Source of the DNA: an uncultured Dorea sp.
Lineage (GTDB): Bacteria; Bacillota; Clostridia; Lachnospirales; Lachnospiraceae
Length of the DNA stretch: 64,000 nucleotides
Assembly: GCA_910578455.1 (NCBI GenBank)
Contig: CAJTQA010000012.1
Span: 1 to 64,000, forward strand
Reading direction: 5' to 3'
Below the pieces are notes generated by a model. It saw only the letters and a list, made by a program, of their open reading frames with translations. It was not told where the DNA came from and did no database searches. Both the position numbers and the translations under genes were made by a program. Numbering within the stretch: the first letter of the stretch is position 1; each line of letters begins with the position of its first letter. This document shows positions 34,189-41,778 of the stretch, piece after piece.

Positions 34189-35631
34189 ATGGCAAAAGAC
34201 AAGAAATTAGTTAAAAATATCACTCCGCGTGACGAGAACTTCGCGCAGTGGTATACAGATGTTGTGCGGGAGGCGAACCTGTGTGATTATTCCAGCGTAA
34301 AGGGCTGCCTTAACTACCTGCCGAACGGATATGCGATCTGGGAGCTGATACAGGCAGACCTTGACAGGCGTTTTAAAGAGACAGGTGTCGAGAACGTATC
34401 GCTGCCGCTCCTGATCCCGGAGAGCCTTTTAGAGAAAGAGGCGGATCATGTGGAAGGCTTTGCGCCGGAGGTTGCATGGGTAACCCACGGAGGCATGGAG
34501 AGGCTTCAGGAGAGGCTTTGCATCCGCCCTACGTCCGAGACGCTTTTCTGCGACCTGTGGGCGAGGACTGTAAAATCTTACAGGGATCTTCCGAAGGTAT
34601 GGAATCAGTGGAACAGCGTTCTGCGCTGGGAGAAGACGACGAGGCCGTTCCTGCGCTCCAGAGAGTTCTTGTGGCAGGAGGGCCATACGATCCATGCGAC
34701 ATACGAGGAGGCAGAGGCGCGGACTATCCAGATGTTCCATGTATATGAGGACTGTTACAGGGAGACGCTTGCCATCCCGTTTGTATCGGGAAGGAAAGCA
34801 GAGCACGAGAAGTTTGCCGGAGCGCAGGACACTTATACTGTCGAGGCGCTGATGCATGACGGAAAAGCGCTGCAGTCAGCCACGAGCCATTTCTTCGGCA
34901 GTGGGTTCCCGGATGCATTCGGAATTAAATATATTGATAAGAACAATGAATTTCAGAGCGTTTATGAGACATCCTGGGGATGGTCCACAAGAAGCATCGG
35001 CGGGCTTATCATGGTTCACGGTGACGATGACGGGCTTGTCCTGCCGCCGCATGTCGCGCCGGTTGAGTGCCGGATAATCCCGATCGCGCAGCATAAGGAA
35101 GGCGTTCTTGACAAGGCGTTCGCGCTGTTTGAAGAGCTTAAGAAGGCTGGCTACAGGGTGAAGATTGATGATTCTGACAAGAGCCCGGGATGGAAATTTG
35201 CAGAGCAGGAGATTCTCGGCATACCGACCCGTATCGAGATCGGGCCGAAGGATATCGAGAACAACCAGGTGGTTGTAGTCCGCCGCGATACCCGCGAGAA
35301 GATTGCAGTGCCGATGGGCGAGATTGCGACAAGGCTGCGCGATATCCTTGAGATAATCCAGTCCGATATGTATAAGAGGGCGGAAGAGTTCTTGAAAGCG
35401 CATATCGATACGGCTACTGATATCGAGGAGATGAAAACGAAATTCCAGCAGAACCGCGGATTTGTAAAAGCTTGCTGGTGTGGCGACCCCGAGTGCGAGG
35501 GCGAGGTAAAATATGTGACGGGAGGAGCGGCTACCAGGTGTCTGATAGAGGATGAGGAGATGATCTCCGATAAGTGCATCTGGTGCGGAAAACCGGCAAA
35601 ACATATGGCTTACTGGGGCAAGGCGTACTAA
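34189..35631 (+). CDS. proS: Prolyl-tRNA synthetase (ProS type 3)
   Basis: A 480-residue class II synthetase of the archaeal/eukaryote-like short type without an editing insertion. Motif 2 lies around WNQWNSVLRWEKTTRPFLRSREFLWQEGHTIHAT. PTSETLFCDLWA and the motif 3 region RSIGGLIMVHGDD are present. The C-terminal end carries CWCGDPECE and CIWCGKPA, the zinc-binding-like extension of this type. It charges tRNA-Pro in the cytosol and is controlled by the T-box upstream. AAGGAGAAG precedes the ATG, and a terminator follows 14 bases after the stop. Confidence 0.96.
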   Translation: MAKDKKLVKNITPRDENFAQWYTDVVREANLCDYSSVKGCLNYLPNGYAIWELIQADLDRRFKETGVENVSLPLLIPESLLEKEADHVEGFAPEVAWVTHGGMERLQERLCIRPTSETLFCDLWARTVKSYRDLPKVWNQWNSVLRWEKTTRPFLRSREFLWQEGHTIHATYEEAEARTIQMFHVYEDCYRETLAIPFVSGRKAEHEKFAGAQDTYTVEALMHDGKALQSATSHFFGSGFPDAFGIKYIDKNNEFQSVYETSWGWSTRSIGGLIMVHGDDDGLVLPPHVAPVECRIIPIAQHKEGVLDKAFALFEELKKAGYRVKIDDSDKSPGWKFAEQEILGIPTRIEIGPKDIENNQVVVVRRDTREKIAVPMGEIATRLRDILEIIQSDMYKRAEEFLKAHIDTATDIEEMKTKFQQNRGFVKACWCGDPECEGEVKYVTGGAATRCLIEDEEMISDKCIWCGKPAKHMAYWGKAY

Positions 35632-35644
35632 AGGCTAAAATACG

Positions 35645-35671
35645 GCGGGGCATTTTATGCCTCGCTTTTTT
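35645..35671 (+). terminator. Intrinsic terminator after proS
   Basis: GCGGGGCAT (35645-35653) pairs with ATGCCTCGC (35657-35665), loop TTT, then six T. It contains the spurious ATG at 35657, which argues against that codon as the start of the next gene. Confidence 0.85.
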
Positions 35672-35683
35672 GGGAGAAGTGCA

Positions 35684-37009
35684 GTGAGAGAAATTAAGAT
35701 TCAATTACCTGAAAAAGTAAATACAATTATCGGAACCCTTATGGAGCATGGGTACGAGGCTTATGCGGTAGGCGGATGCGTGAGGGATTCTATTCTGGGG
35801 CGGGAACCGGAGGACTGGGATATCACGACCTCTGCCACGCCGGAGCAGACGAAGGCTCTGTTTGAAAAGACGTTTGACACGGGGATTGAACATGGAACGG
35901 TCACCGTACTTCTGGATAAGGACAGTTTTGAGGTTACAACCTACCGCATTGACGGGAAATATGAAGACAGCCGGCATCCGAGTGAAGTGACCTTTACCCG
36001 CAGCTTAAAAGAAGACCTCATGCGGAGGGATTTTACGATAAATGCCATGGCATATAATGAAAAGGACGGACTTGTGGATATCTTTGGGGGTCAGGAGGAT
36101 CTGGCGGAGGGGGTTATCCGGTGCGTCGGGTATGCGGCTGCCCGTTTTTCGGAGGACGCGCTGCGTATCCTGCGGGGCGTGCGCTTTGCGGCGCAGCTGG
36201 GTTTCTGCATAGAGGAGATTACGAGGCAGGGGATGAGGAAACTTGCGCCGACTCTTGTGAATATAAGTGCGGAAAGGATACAGGTAGAGCTGGTCAAGAT
36301 GCTCACTTCGAAGCGGCCGGGGTATCTGAGGGAGGCATATGAGCTTGGCATCACTGCACAGTTTATGCCGGAGTTTGACGAGATGATGGGTGTAGAGCAG
36401 GAAACGCCCCACCATATCTATACGGTAGGCGAGCATACCCTCCACTCTCTTGCAAATATAAGGCCGGACAAAGTCCTGAGGCTTGCAATGCTCATGCATG
36501 ATATGGGAAAGCCTGCGATGAAGACCATTGATGAAAAGGGAATCGCACATTTCAAGAAACACGCACTGGAGAGCGAAGTTATTGCCAAAGACATCCTGAA
36601 ACGGCTTAAATTTGATAACGATACAATTCATAAAGTGACGCGGCTTGTGCATTTTCATGATTACCGGATGCCTGTGGAGGCGGAAAATGTAAGGAGAGCC
36701 ATGCATAAGATTGGGGAAGAGCTTTTCCCGCAGTATATTGAGGTGCGCCGCGCGGATGTGCTGGCGCAGAGCCTTTTCCTTCGGGAAGAAAAACTGGAAG
36801 ATCTGGACGGGATTGAAAAGCTGTACCAGGATATACTGGAAAAGAAGGAATGCGTCTCCTTAAAAGATCTGGCGGTGACGGGAAACGATCTGATTGAGGC
36901 AGGAATGTCGCCCGGAAAGGAAATAGGGGAAAAACTGGAAAAACTTTTGGAGCTTGTGATCAGGAAACCGGAATACAATACAAAAGAGGAGCTTTTAAAG
37001 CGTCTGTAA
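35684..37009 (+). CDS. cca: CCA tRNA nucleotidyltransferase
   Basis: About 441 residues from GTG 35684, which follows GGGAGAAG; the ATG at 35657 lies inside a terminator. The class II polymerase-beta-type head is YAVGGCVRDSILGREPEDWDITTSA with the metal-binding Asp residues, then the RRDFTINAMAY block and EDALRILRGVRFAAQLGF. An HD-type domain follows (HMHDMGKP-like LAMLMHDMGKPAMK and HALESEVIAKDIL), as in Firmicute CCA enzymes. It adds or repairs the 3' CCA of tRNAs. It has its own terminator. Confidence 0.95.
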   Translation: MREIKIQLPEKVNTIIGTLMEHGYEAYAVGGCVRDSILGREPEDWDITTSATPEQTKALFEKTFDTGIEHGTVTVLLDKDSFEVTTYRIDGKYEDSRHPSEVTFTRSLKEDLMRRDFTINAMAYNEKDGLVDIFGGQEDLAEGVIRCVGYAAARFSEDALRILRGVRFAAQLGFCIEEITRQGMRKLAPTLVNISAERIQVELVKMLTSKRPGYLREAYELGITAQFMPEFDEMMGVEQETPHHIYTVGEHTLHSLANIRPDKVLRLAMLMHDMGKPAMKTIDEKGIAHFKKHALESEVIAKDILKRLKFDNDTIHKVTRLVHFHDYRMPVEAENVRRAMHKIGEELFPQYIEVRRADVLAQSLFLREEKLEDLDGIEKLYQDILEKKECVSLKDLAVTGNDLIEAGMSPGKEIGEKLEKLLELVIRKPEYNTKEELLKRL

Positions 37010-37012
37010 AGG

Positions 37013-37040
37013 GCAGGGATTAGAAATTATCCCTGCTTTT
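37013..37040 (+). terminator. Intrinsic terminator after cca
   Basis: GCAGGGAT (37013-37020) pairs with ATCCCTGC (37029-37036) around an 8-base loop, followed by TTTT. Confidence 0.8.
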
Positions 37041-37111
37041 GTAATCATATTTTGCGGCGTGGCATCATATTTTGAAAAGAACACGTAATGTAGAGTGCAG
37101 GGGATGTCAAT

Positions 37112-38119
37112 ATGCAGGATTATGATAGGAACATTTTGGAAAAATATGAGATTGACGTAAACAGCACCCGTAAAGTCAGGGGTGCTGTTTTATGCGACAC
37201 GGCTCAGGGGGTGTTTCTTCTGAAGGAGGTGTCGGCGCCGTCAGGGCGTCTTCTGGCACTGTGCGAACTGTATGCACATTTGGAAGAGTATGGGCCCTGT
37301 CATACGGACAGTATTATGCCCAACAGGGAGAATGAATTGGTGACGATCCGTGAGGACGGGAAAAAATATATGCTGCGGAGATGGTTTTTGGGGCGGGAAT
37401 GTGATTTTAAGAAACCGCCGGAGCTTTTGGAAGCGTCAGGCAATCTAGCGAAACTGCATGCTGCCATGAGGGTGAGCCTGCCGTCGCAGACAAGGGCGGA
37501 ACGCCTGGAAAAAGAATACGAACGGCATGACAGGGAACTGAGAAAAGTGCGGAAATTCGTGCGGGGGCTTACATCTAAAGGAGATTTTGAGATTGTCTTC
37601 TTAAAATTTTTTGATGAGATGTATGAGTGGGCCAAAGCTGCGGGAGAACTTCTTGCAGGCTCGGGCTATGACGGGCTGTATGAGGAAAGCATAAAGGCGG
37701 GATGCCTGACCCACGGGGAGTACAACTACCACAATATACTGATGGGGGCCGGAGGGCCGGGGGCAAATCAGGGCAGGATCCTGGCGACAGTTAATTTTGA
37801 TAAATATAAGCAGGACGTGCAGGTGGAGGACTTGTATTATTTCCTGCGTAAAGTAATGGAAAAGCATGGATGGAAGGAGCGGCTGGGAGATAATATGCTC
37901 AACGCATATTCGGCAATCCGGCCGCTGTCGGGGCGAGAGATGGAGTATCTTAAAATCCGGCTGGCATATCCGGAAAAATTCTGGAAGATTGCAAATTCAT
38001 ATTACCATTCAAATAAAGCGTGGATATCTGTAAAAAATATGGAGAAACTAAATACGGCAATCCGGCAGACAAAAGAAAAAGAACGGTTTATAGATAATAT
38101 ATTTGCTTTTCATTTGTAG
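37112..38119 (+). CDS. CotS-family spore coat protein (kinase fold)
   Basis: A 335-residue protein of the CotS/YtaA spore-coat family with an aminoglycoside-phosphotransferase-like kinase fold. The glycine-loop equivalent is degenerate near the N-terminus, but VFLLKEVSAPSGRLLALCELYAHLEEYG and the catalytic-loop-like CLTHGEYNYHNILM are visible. The end IANSYYHSNKAWISVKNMEKL is typical of the family. Such proteins sit in the coat of the endospore and are usually under sigma-K; no clear sporulation promoter could be assigned in the 70-base upstream region. Together with yabP/yabQ it supports a spore-former. Confidence 0.85.
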   Translation: MQDYDRNILEKYEIDVNSTRKVRGAVLCDTAQGVFLLKEVSAPSGRLLALCELYAHLEEYGPCHTDSIMPNRENELVTIREDGKKYMLRRWFLGRECDFKKPPELLEASGNLAKLHAAMRVSLPSQTRAERLEKEYERHDRELRKVRKFVRGLTSKGDFEIVFLKFFDEMYEWAKAAGELLAGSGYDGLYEESIKAGCLTHGEYNYHNILMGAGGPGANQGRILATVNFDKYKQDVQVEDLYYFLRKVMEKHGWKERLGDNMLNAYSAIRPLSGREMEYLKIRLAYPEKFWKIANSYYHSNKAWISVKNMEKLNTAIRQTKEKERFIDNIFAFHL

Positions 38120-38169
38120 CCGCCTGGTGTATAATGGATAATAACGAGCATGACAGGAGGTACATTGAT

Positions 38170-39900
38170 ATGGAATATCGTGAGCGGTATGAGGAGTGGA
38201 TTTCAAATCCATATTTTGATGAAACGACGCGTGAGGAGCTGAAGAAAATCGCAGATGACGACAATGAGATAAAAGAGCGTTTCTATAAAGATCTTGAGTT
38301 CGGTACCGCGGGCTTGAGAGGTATCATCGGCGCAGGAACGAACCGTCTGAATATCTATACGGTCAGAAAGGCGACTCAGGGATTAGCAAATTACATAGTG
38401 AAGAGCGGGGGGCGGGATAAAGGCGTTGCCATCGCATATGATTCCCGCCGCATGTCGCCGGAATTTGCAGATGAGGCGGCGCTCTGCCTTGCGGCAAATG
38501 GCATCAAGGCGTATGTGTTTGACGCGCTCCGCCCGACGCCGGAGCTCTCCTATGCAGTGAGGAAGCTTGGCTGTATCGCCGGAATCAACATCACTGCCAG
38601 CCATAACCCGCCGGAGTACAACGGGTATAAGGTATACTGGGAGGACGGCGCGCAGATTACCCCGCCGCATGACAAGGGAATCATGGACGAAGTGAAGGCT
38701 GTCACAGATTACAGTACGGTGAAGACGATGGAGCTTGGGGCGGCAAAGGAGGCGGGGCTTTATCAGGTCATCGGACAGGAGATAGACGACGGGTATATTG
38801 CAGAGCTGAAGAAACAGGTGATTCATCAGGACGCTATCGATGAGGCCGGCGATCAGATTAAGATTGTCTACAGTCCTCTTCACGGAACCGGAAATGTTCC
38901 GGCAAGGCGCATTCTGAAAGAGTTAGGTTTTAAAAATGTATATGTGGTAAAAGAGCAGGAACTGCCGGACGGGGAGTTTCCGACTGTATCATATCCGAAT
39001 CCGGAGGCGGAAGAGGCGTTTGAGCTTGGCCTAAAGCTTGCGAAAGAAGTTGATGCGGATCTGGTGCTTGCCACAGACCCGGACGCAGACCGCCTTGGGG
39101 TGCTGGTAAAGGATAAGGATGGCGTGTACCATACACTTACCGGAAACATGTCAGGATGCCTCCTGGCGGACTATGAGATCGGACAGAGGAAAGAGCTTAA
39201 GGGCCTGCCGGAAGACGGGTACCTCATCAAGACAATCGTGACATCCAACATGGCGGATGCCATAGCGAAGGGATATGATGCGGGACTTATAGAAGTTCTG
39301 ACAGGATTTAAGTATATCGGGCAGCAGATTCTCGGGTTTGAGACTACGGGAAAAGGAAGTTACCTGTTTGGGTTTGAGGAAAGCTACGGGTGCCTGATCG
39401 GAACGCATGCGAGGGATAAGGATGCGATCGTTGCCACGATGGCGCTCTGCGAGGCGGCAGCTTACTATAAGACAAAGGGCAAGACACTCTGGGATGCGAT
39501 GGTGGACATGTATGAGAAATACGGATATTACAAGGACGATATACAGGCTATCACGCTGAAAGGCATTGAGGGGCTGAACAAGATACAGGAAATCCTGGAA
39601 ACTCTGCGTAAAAATACGCCGTCAGAGTTCGGCGGATATAAAGTGCTGAAAGCAAGAGATTATCAGGCAGACATGATTAAAGACCTGCGGACGGGAGAAA
39701 TTACGGCGACGGGCCTGCCTGCATCCAATGTGCTGTATTATGACCTGGAAGATGACGCGTGGCTTTGCGTAAGGCCGTCGGGAACAGAGCCGAAAGTGAA
39801 ATTCTATTACGGGATAAAAGGAAACTCCCTGGAAGATGCGGATGCGAAGTCAAAAGCACTGGGAGAGAAAGTTCTGGCAATGATTGACTCCATGCTGTAA
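38170..39900 (+). CDS. pgcA: Phosphoglucomutase/phosphomannomutase (phosphohexomutase)
   Basis: A 576-residue alpha-D-phosphohexomutase. The start is ATG 38170, eight bases after AGGAGGT; the longer frame from 38134 lacks a ribosome site. Domain 1 has FGTAGLRGIIGAGTNRLN and the catalytic phosphoserine loop GINITASHNPPEYNGYKVYW. The Mg site is LATDPDADRLGVL. The sugar-binding loop reads GFEESYGCLIG and the phosphate-binding loop CVRPSGTEPKVKFYYG. It interconverts glucose-1- and glucose-6-phosphate, linking glgB-made glycogen and glycolysis (pgi). Confidence 0.95.
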   Translation: MEYRERYEEWISNPYFDETTREELKKIADDDNEIKERFYKDLEFGTAGLRGIIGAGTNRLNIYTVRKATQGLANYIVKSGGRDKGVAIAYDSRRMSPEFADEAALCLAANGIKAYVFDALRPTPELSYAVRKLGCIAGINITASHNPPEYNGYKVYWEDGAQITPPHDKGIMDEVKAVTDYSTVKTMELGAAKEAGLYQVIGQEIDDGYIAELKKQVIHQDAIDEAGDQIKIVYSPLHGTGNVPARRILKELGFKNVYVVKEQELPDGEFPTVSYPNPEAEEAFELGLKLAKEVDADLVLATDPDADRLGVLVKDKDGVYHTLTGNMSGCLLADYEIGQRKELKGLPEDGYLIKTIVTSNMADAIAKGYDAGLIEVLTGFKYIGQQILGFETTGKGSYLFGFEESYGCLIGTHARDKDAIVATMALCEAAAYYKTKGKTLWDAMVDMYEKYGYYKDDIQAITLKGIEGLNKIQEILETLRKNTPSEFGGYKVLKARDYQADMIKDLRTGEITATGLPASNVLYYDLEDDAWLCVRPSGTEPKVKFYYGIKGNSLEDADAKSKALGEKVLAMIDSML

Positions 39901-39948
39901 CAGTTTGCCGCCGAATGTGGTTAAAACCGTGAAAAGGCAGAAATGTCC

Positions 39949-39977
39949 TTGACAAACAGTATGAAAATGGGTATAAC
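39949..39977 (+). promoter_or_regulatory. Promoter of hup
   Basis: TTGACA (39949-39954), 17 bases and TATAAC (39972-39977), about 70 bases before the HU start codon. Confidence 0.8.
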
Positions 39978-40046
39978 TATATCATGAGGCGAAAAATCAT
40001 AAAATAAAACTGTATTTCAAGTGATGACAAGAGGAGGAAATTATCC

Positions 40047-40322
40047 ATGAACAAAACAGAATTAGTAGCAGCAATCGCGGAGCAGGCAGAATTATCAAAA
40101 AAAGATTCCGAAAAAGCGTTAAAGGCTTTTGTTGATGTTGTAACAGAAGAACTTAAGAAAGAGCACAAGGTTCAGCTTGTAGGGTTCGGTACTTTTGAAG
40201 TTACGAAGAGAGCTGCAAGAGAGGGCAGAAACCCGCAGACAGGCAGCGTTATGAAGATTGATGCCTGCAAGGCGCCGAAGTTTAAAGCTGGCAAAGCATT
40301 AAAGGATGCTGTGAACGAGTAA
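40047..40322 (+). CDS. hup: HU-family DNA-binding protein
   Basis: A 91-residue histone-like protein of standard size. The N-terminal helices read MNKTELVAAIAEQAELSKKDSEKAL and the beta-arm signature GFGTFEVTKRAAREGRNPQTG, with the Pro at the arm tip. It binds and bends DNA as a nucleoid protein. AAGAGGAGG precedes the ATG, with its own promoter and a following terminator, so it is mainly monocistronic ahead of the rqcP cluster, as in many Firmicutes. Confidence 0.97.
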   Translation: MNKTELVAAIAEQAELSKKDSEKALKAFVDVVTEELKKEHKVQLVGFGTFEVTKRAAREGRNPQTGSVMKIDACKAPKFKAGKALKDAVNE

Positions 40323-40340
40323 TTTCTGAGGATAGATGAA

Positions 40341-40369
40341 GCAGAGGGTCTTTGGCTCTCTGCTTTTTT
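40341..40369 (+). terminator. Terminator between hup and rqcP
   Basis: GCAGAG (40341-40346) pairs with CTCTGC (40358-40363) and is followed by six T. Confidence 0.75.
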
Positions 40370-40387
40370 CGTGAAGGAGGTGGAAGG

Positions 40388-40627
40388 ATGAGGCTGGACA
40401 AATTCTTGAAAGTATCCCGCCTGATTAAGCGCAGGACAGTTGCGAATGAGGCGTGTGATGCGGGGAGAGTGCTGGTCAACGGAAAAGTGGCGAAGGCTTC
40501 TGTCAAAGTGAAAGCTGGGGACATTATTGAGATCCAGTTCGGAACAAAGAATGTCAAAGTGGAGGTTCTGGAGCTCAGGGATACCACGAAAAAGGAAGAG
40601 GCTGCAAATCTGTTCAAATATTTGTAA
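40388..40627 (+). CDS. rqcP: S4-domain RNA-binding protein RqcP (YabO)
   Basis: A 79-residue S4 domain protein. The start is ATG 40388, right after AAGGAGGTGG. The S4 fold reads MRLDKFLKVSRLIKRRTVAN, EACDAGRVLVNG and KVKAGDIIEIQFG. In Bacillus it acts with RqcH on stalled 50S subunits during alanine tailing in ribosome quality control. The order hup-rqcP-yabP-yabQ-divIC is that of B. subtilis. Confidence 0.93.
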   Translation: MRLDKFLKVSRLIKRRTVANEACDAGRVLVNGKVAKASVKVKAGDIIEIQFGTKNVKVEVLELRDTTKKEEAANLFKYL

Positions 40628-40636
40628 TAAATGCGA

Positions 40637-40669
40637 ACAACCTTTCATATGATTATTAAGAAAGGTTGT
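40637..40669 (+). promoter_or_regulatory. Hairpin over the yabP ribosome binding site
   Basis: A perfect 10-base inverted repeat ACAACCTTTC (40637-40646) and GAAAGGTTGT (40660-40669) with a 13-base AT-rich loop. The right arm includes the only Shine-Dalgarno (GAAAGG) of yabP. It may act as a translation gate, a terminator remnant of rqcP, or overlap a sporulation promoter in the loop. Confidence 0.5.
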
Positions 40670-40670
40670 G

Positions 40671-40961
40671 ATGGGTATGGAAGAGAGAACCACACAGAAA
40701 AATCATAAACTGGTCATTAATAACCGTAAGACGAGTTTAGTGACGGGAGTTCTCGACGTCCTGTCTTTTGATTTGAATGAGATCCTTCTGGAGACGGAGC
40801 AGGGGATGATGATGGTGAAAGGAACGGATCTGCATGTGAACCGCCTGAATCTTGAAAAGGGCGAGGTGGACTTGTCAGGCAATATCGACAGCGTCGCCTA
40901 CTCGGAGGTTCATGCAGGAGTGAAACAGGGGGAGAACCTGTTTTCCAAGCTGTTCCGGTGA
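40671..40961 (+). CDS. yabP: Sporulation protein YabP
   Basis: About 96 residues. ATG 40671 is preferred; GTG 40668 and ATG 40677 are alternatives. The family core is HKLVINNRKTSLVTGVLDVLSFDLNEILLE, and the C-terminus contains the segment LHVNRLNLEKGEVDLSG. YabP-like proteins are needed for spore formation, acting in the mother cell together with YabQ in B. subtilis. It overlaps nothing and is three bases from yabQ. Confidence 0.92.
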   Translation: MGMEERTTQKNHKLVINNRKTSLVTGVLDVLSFDLNEILLETEQGMMMVKGTDLHVNRLNLEKGEVDLSGNIDSVAYSEVHAGVKQGENLFSKLFR

Positions 40962-40964
40962 TAA

Positions 40965-41273
40965 ATGCCGGAGATCAGAGGGGAACTGCTCATATTTCTG
41001 GTGGCGGTGATTACTGGTATTCTGCTGCGTCTGGCATATCAGGGCATAATTTGTTTCCGTCAGATTGTAAAACACAGCCTGCTGGCCATGGGGGGCGAGG
41101 ACATCATCTTCTGGATTGGCTCGGCTGTATATGTGTTTGTGCAAATTTACTACACCAGCGATGGGGGCATCAGATGGTATTTTATACTAGGACTGGTATT
41201 TGGGGCGATTTTTTCTTCGGTTGTTTTGCGGAAACTGAAAAAAGGGAGAAAAAAAATCTACGCTGATTATTAA
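40965..41273 (+). CDS. yabQ: Spore cortex biosynthesis membrane protein YabQ
   Basis: A 102-residue protein with three or so hydrophobic segments (LLIFLVAVITGILLRLAYQG, FWIGSAVYVFVQIYY, WYFILGLVFGAIFSSVVL) and a basic C-terminus. YabQ localises to forespore membranes and is needed for cortex formation. An overlapping frame at 40958 is a shadow with no family features. Normal YabQ can be longer; this form is at the short end. Confidence 0.85.
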   Translation: MPEIRGELLIFLVAVITGILLRLAYQGIICFRQIVKHSLLAMGGEDIIFWIGSAVYVFVQIYYTSDGGIRWYFILGLVFGAIFSSVVLRKLKKGRKKIYADY

Positions 41274-41373
41274 GCTTTTTTAATGTAAGTCATTGCGAAA
41301 ACTTAAAAAAAAAGATATGATAAGAATCAATCAGCGGGAAGAAAAGATATGCTGACAAGGGTGAGTATAAAAT

Positions 41374-41697
41374 ATGGGAAAAATAAAAAAGAATAGCAGG
41401 GGCAGTAGGCAGAAACGGCGCATGCGGGTTCACAAGCGCAGCATGCTTGCGGTAGGTGCTGTAATCATATTGCTGACGGCGGTCGTATCAGTCAGCGGGA
41501 TGACGCTGCGGGCAAAAGAAAAGTCGTATAAGGCGCAGGCGGCGGAGTTGGAGCAGCAGATTGAGGAAGAGAAGAAAAGGACAAAAGAGATTGATAAGCT
41601 GGAGACATATGTAGGCACGGACACATATGTAGAGGACATGGCCAGGGAGAAACTGGGCATGGTTTATAAAGATGAAACGGTATTCAAAGCAAAATAG
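41374..41697 (+). CDS. divIC: Septum formation initiator DivIC/FtsB
   Basis: A 107-residue bitopic membrane protein. A basic cytosolic N-terminus (KKNSRGSRQKRRMRVHKR) precedes one transmembrane helix (AVGAVIILLTAVVSVSG). A coiled coil of about 30 residues (EKSYKAQAAELEQQIEEEKK) leads to the conserved end YVEDMARE-KLGMVYKDE. It joins FtsL and DivIB at the division septum. It ends with a strong terminator, so spoIIE has a separate start. Confidence 0.92.
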   Translation: MGKIKKNSRGSRQKRRMRVHKRSMLAVGAVIILLTAVVSVSGMTLRAKEKSYKAQAAELEQQIEEEKKRTKEIDKLETYVGTDTYVEDMAREKLGMVYKDETVFKAK

Positions 41698-41713
41698 CGC
41701 AGATACGAATGAT

Positions 41714-41755
41714 AAGCTTTAGGGGCAAAAGGCAGGCTCCTAAAGCTTTTTTAAT
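41714..41755 (+). terminator. Intrinsic terminator after divIC
   Basis: AAGCTTTAGGG (41714-41724) pairs with TCCTAAAGCTT (41738-41748), followed by TTTTTT. It ends within about 25 bases of the spoIIE start. Confidence 0.85.
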
Positions 41756-41778
41756 TGATTGGCAAGGGGAGTGTCGGG

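Noticed and set aside
40958..41266. 102-codon frame starting at 40958
   Set aside because: Same interval as yabQ in another frame; the 40965 frame has the membrane helices of YabQ, this one has none.
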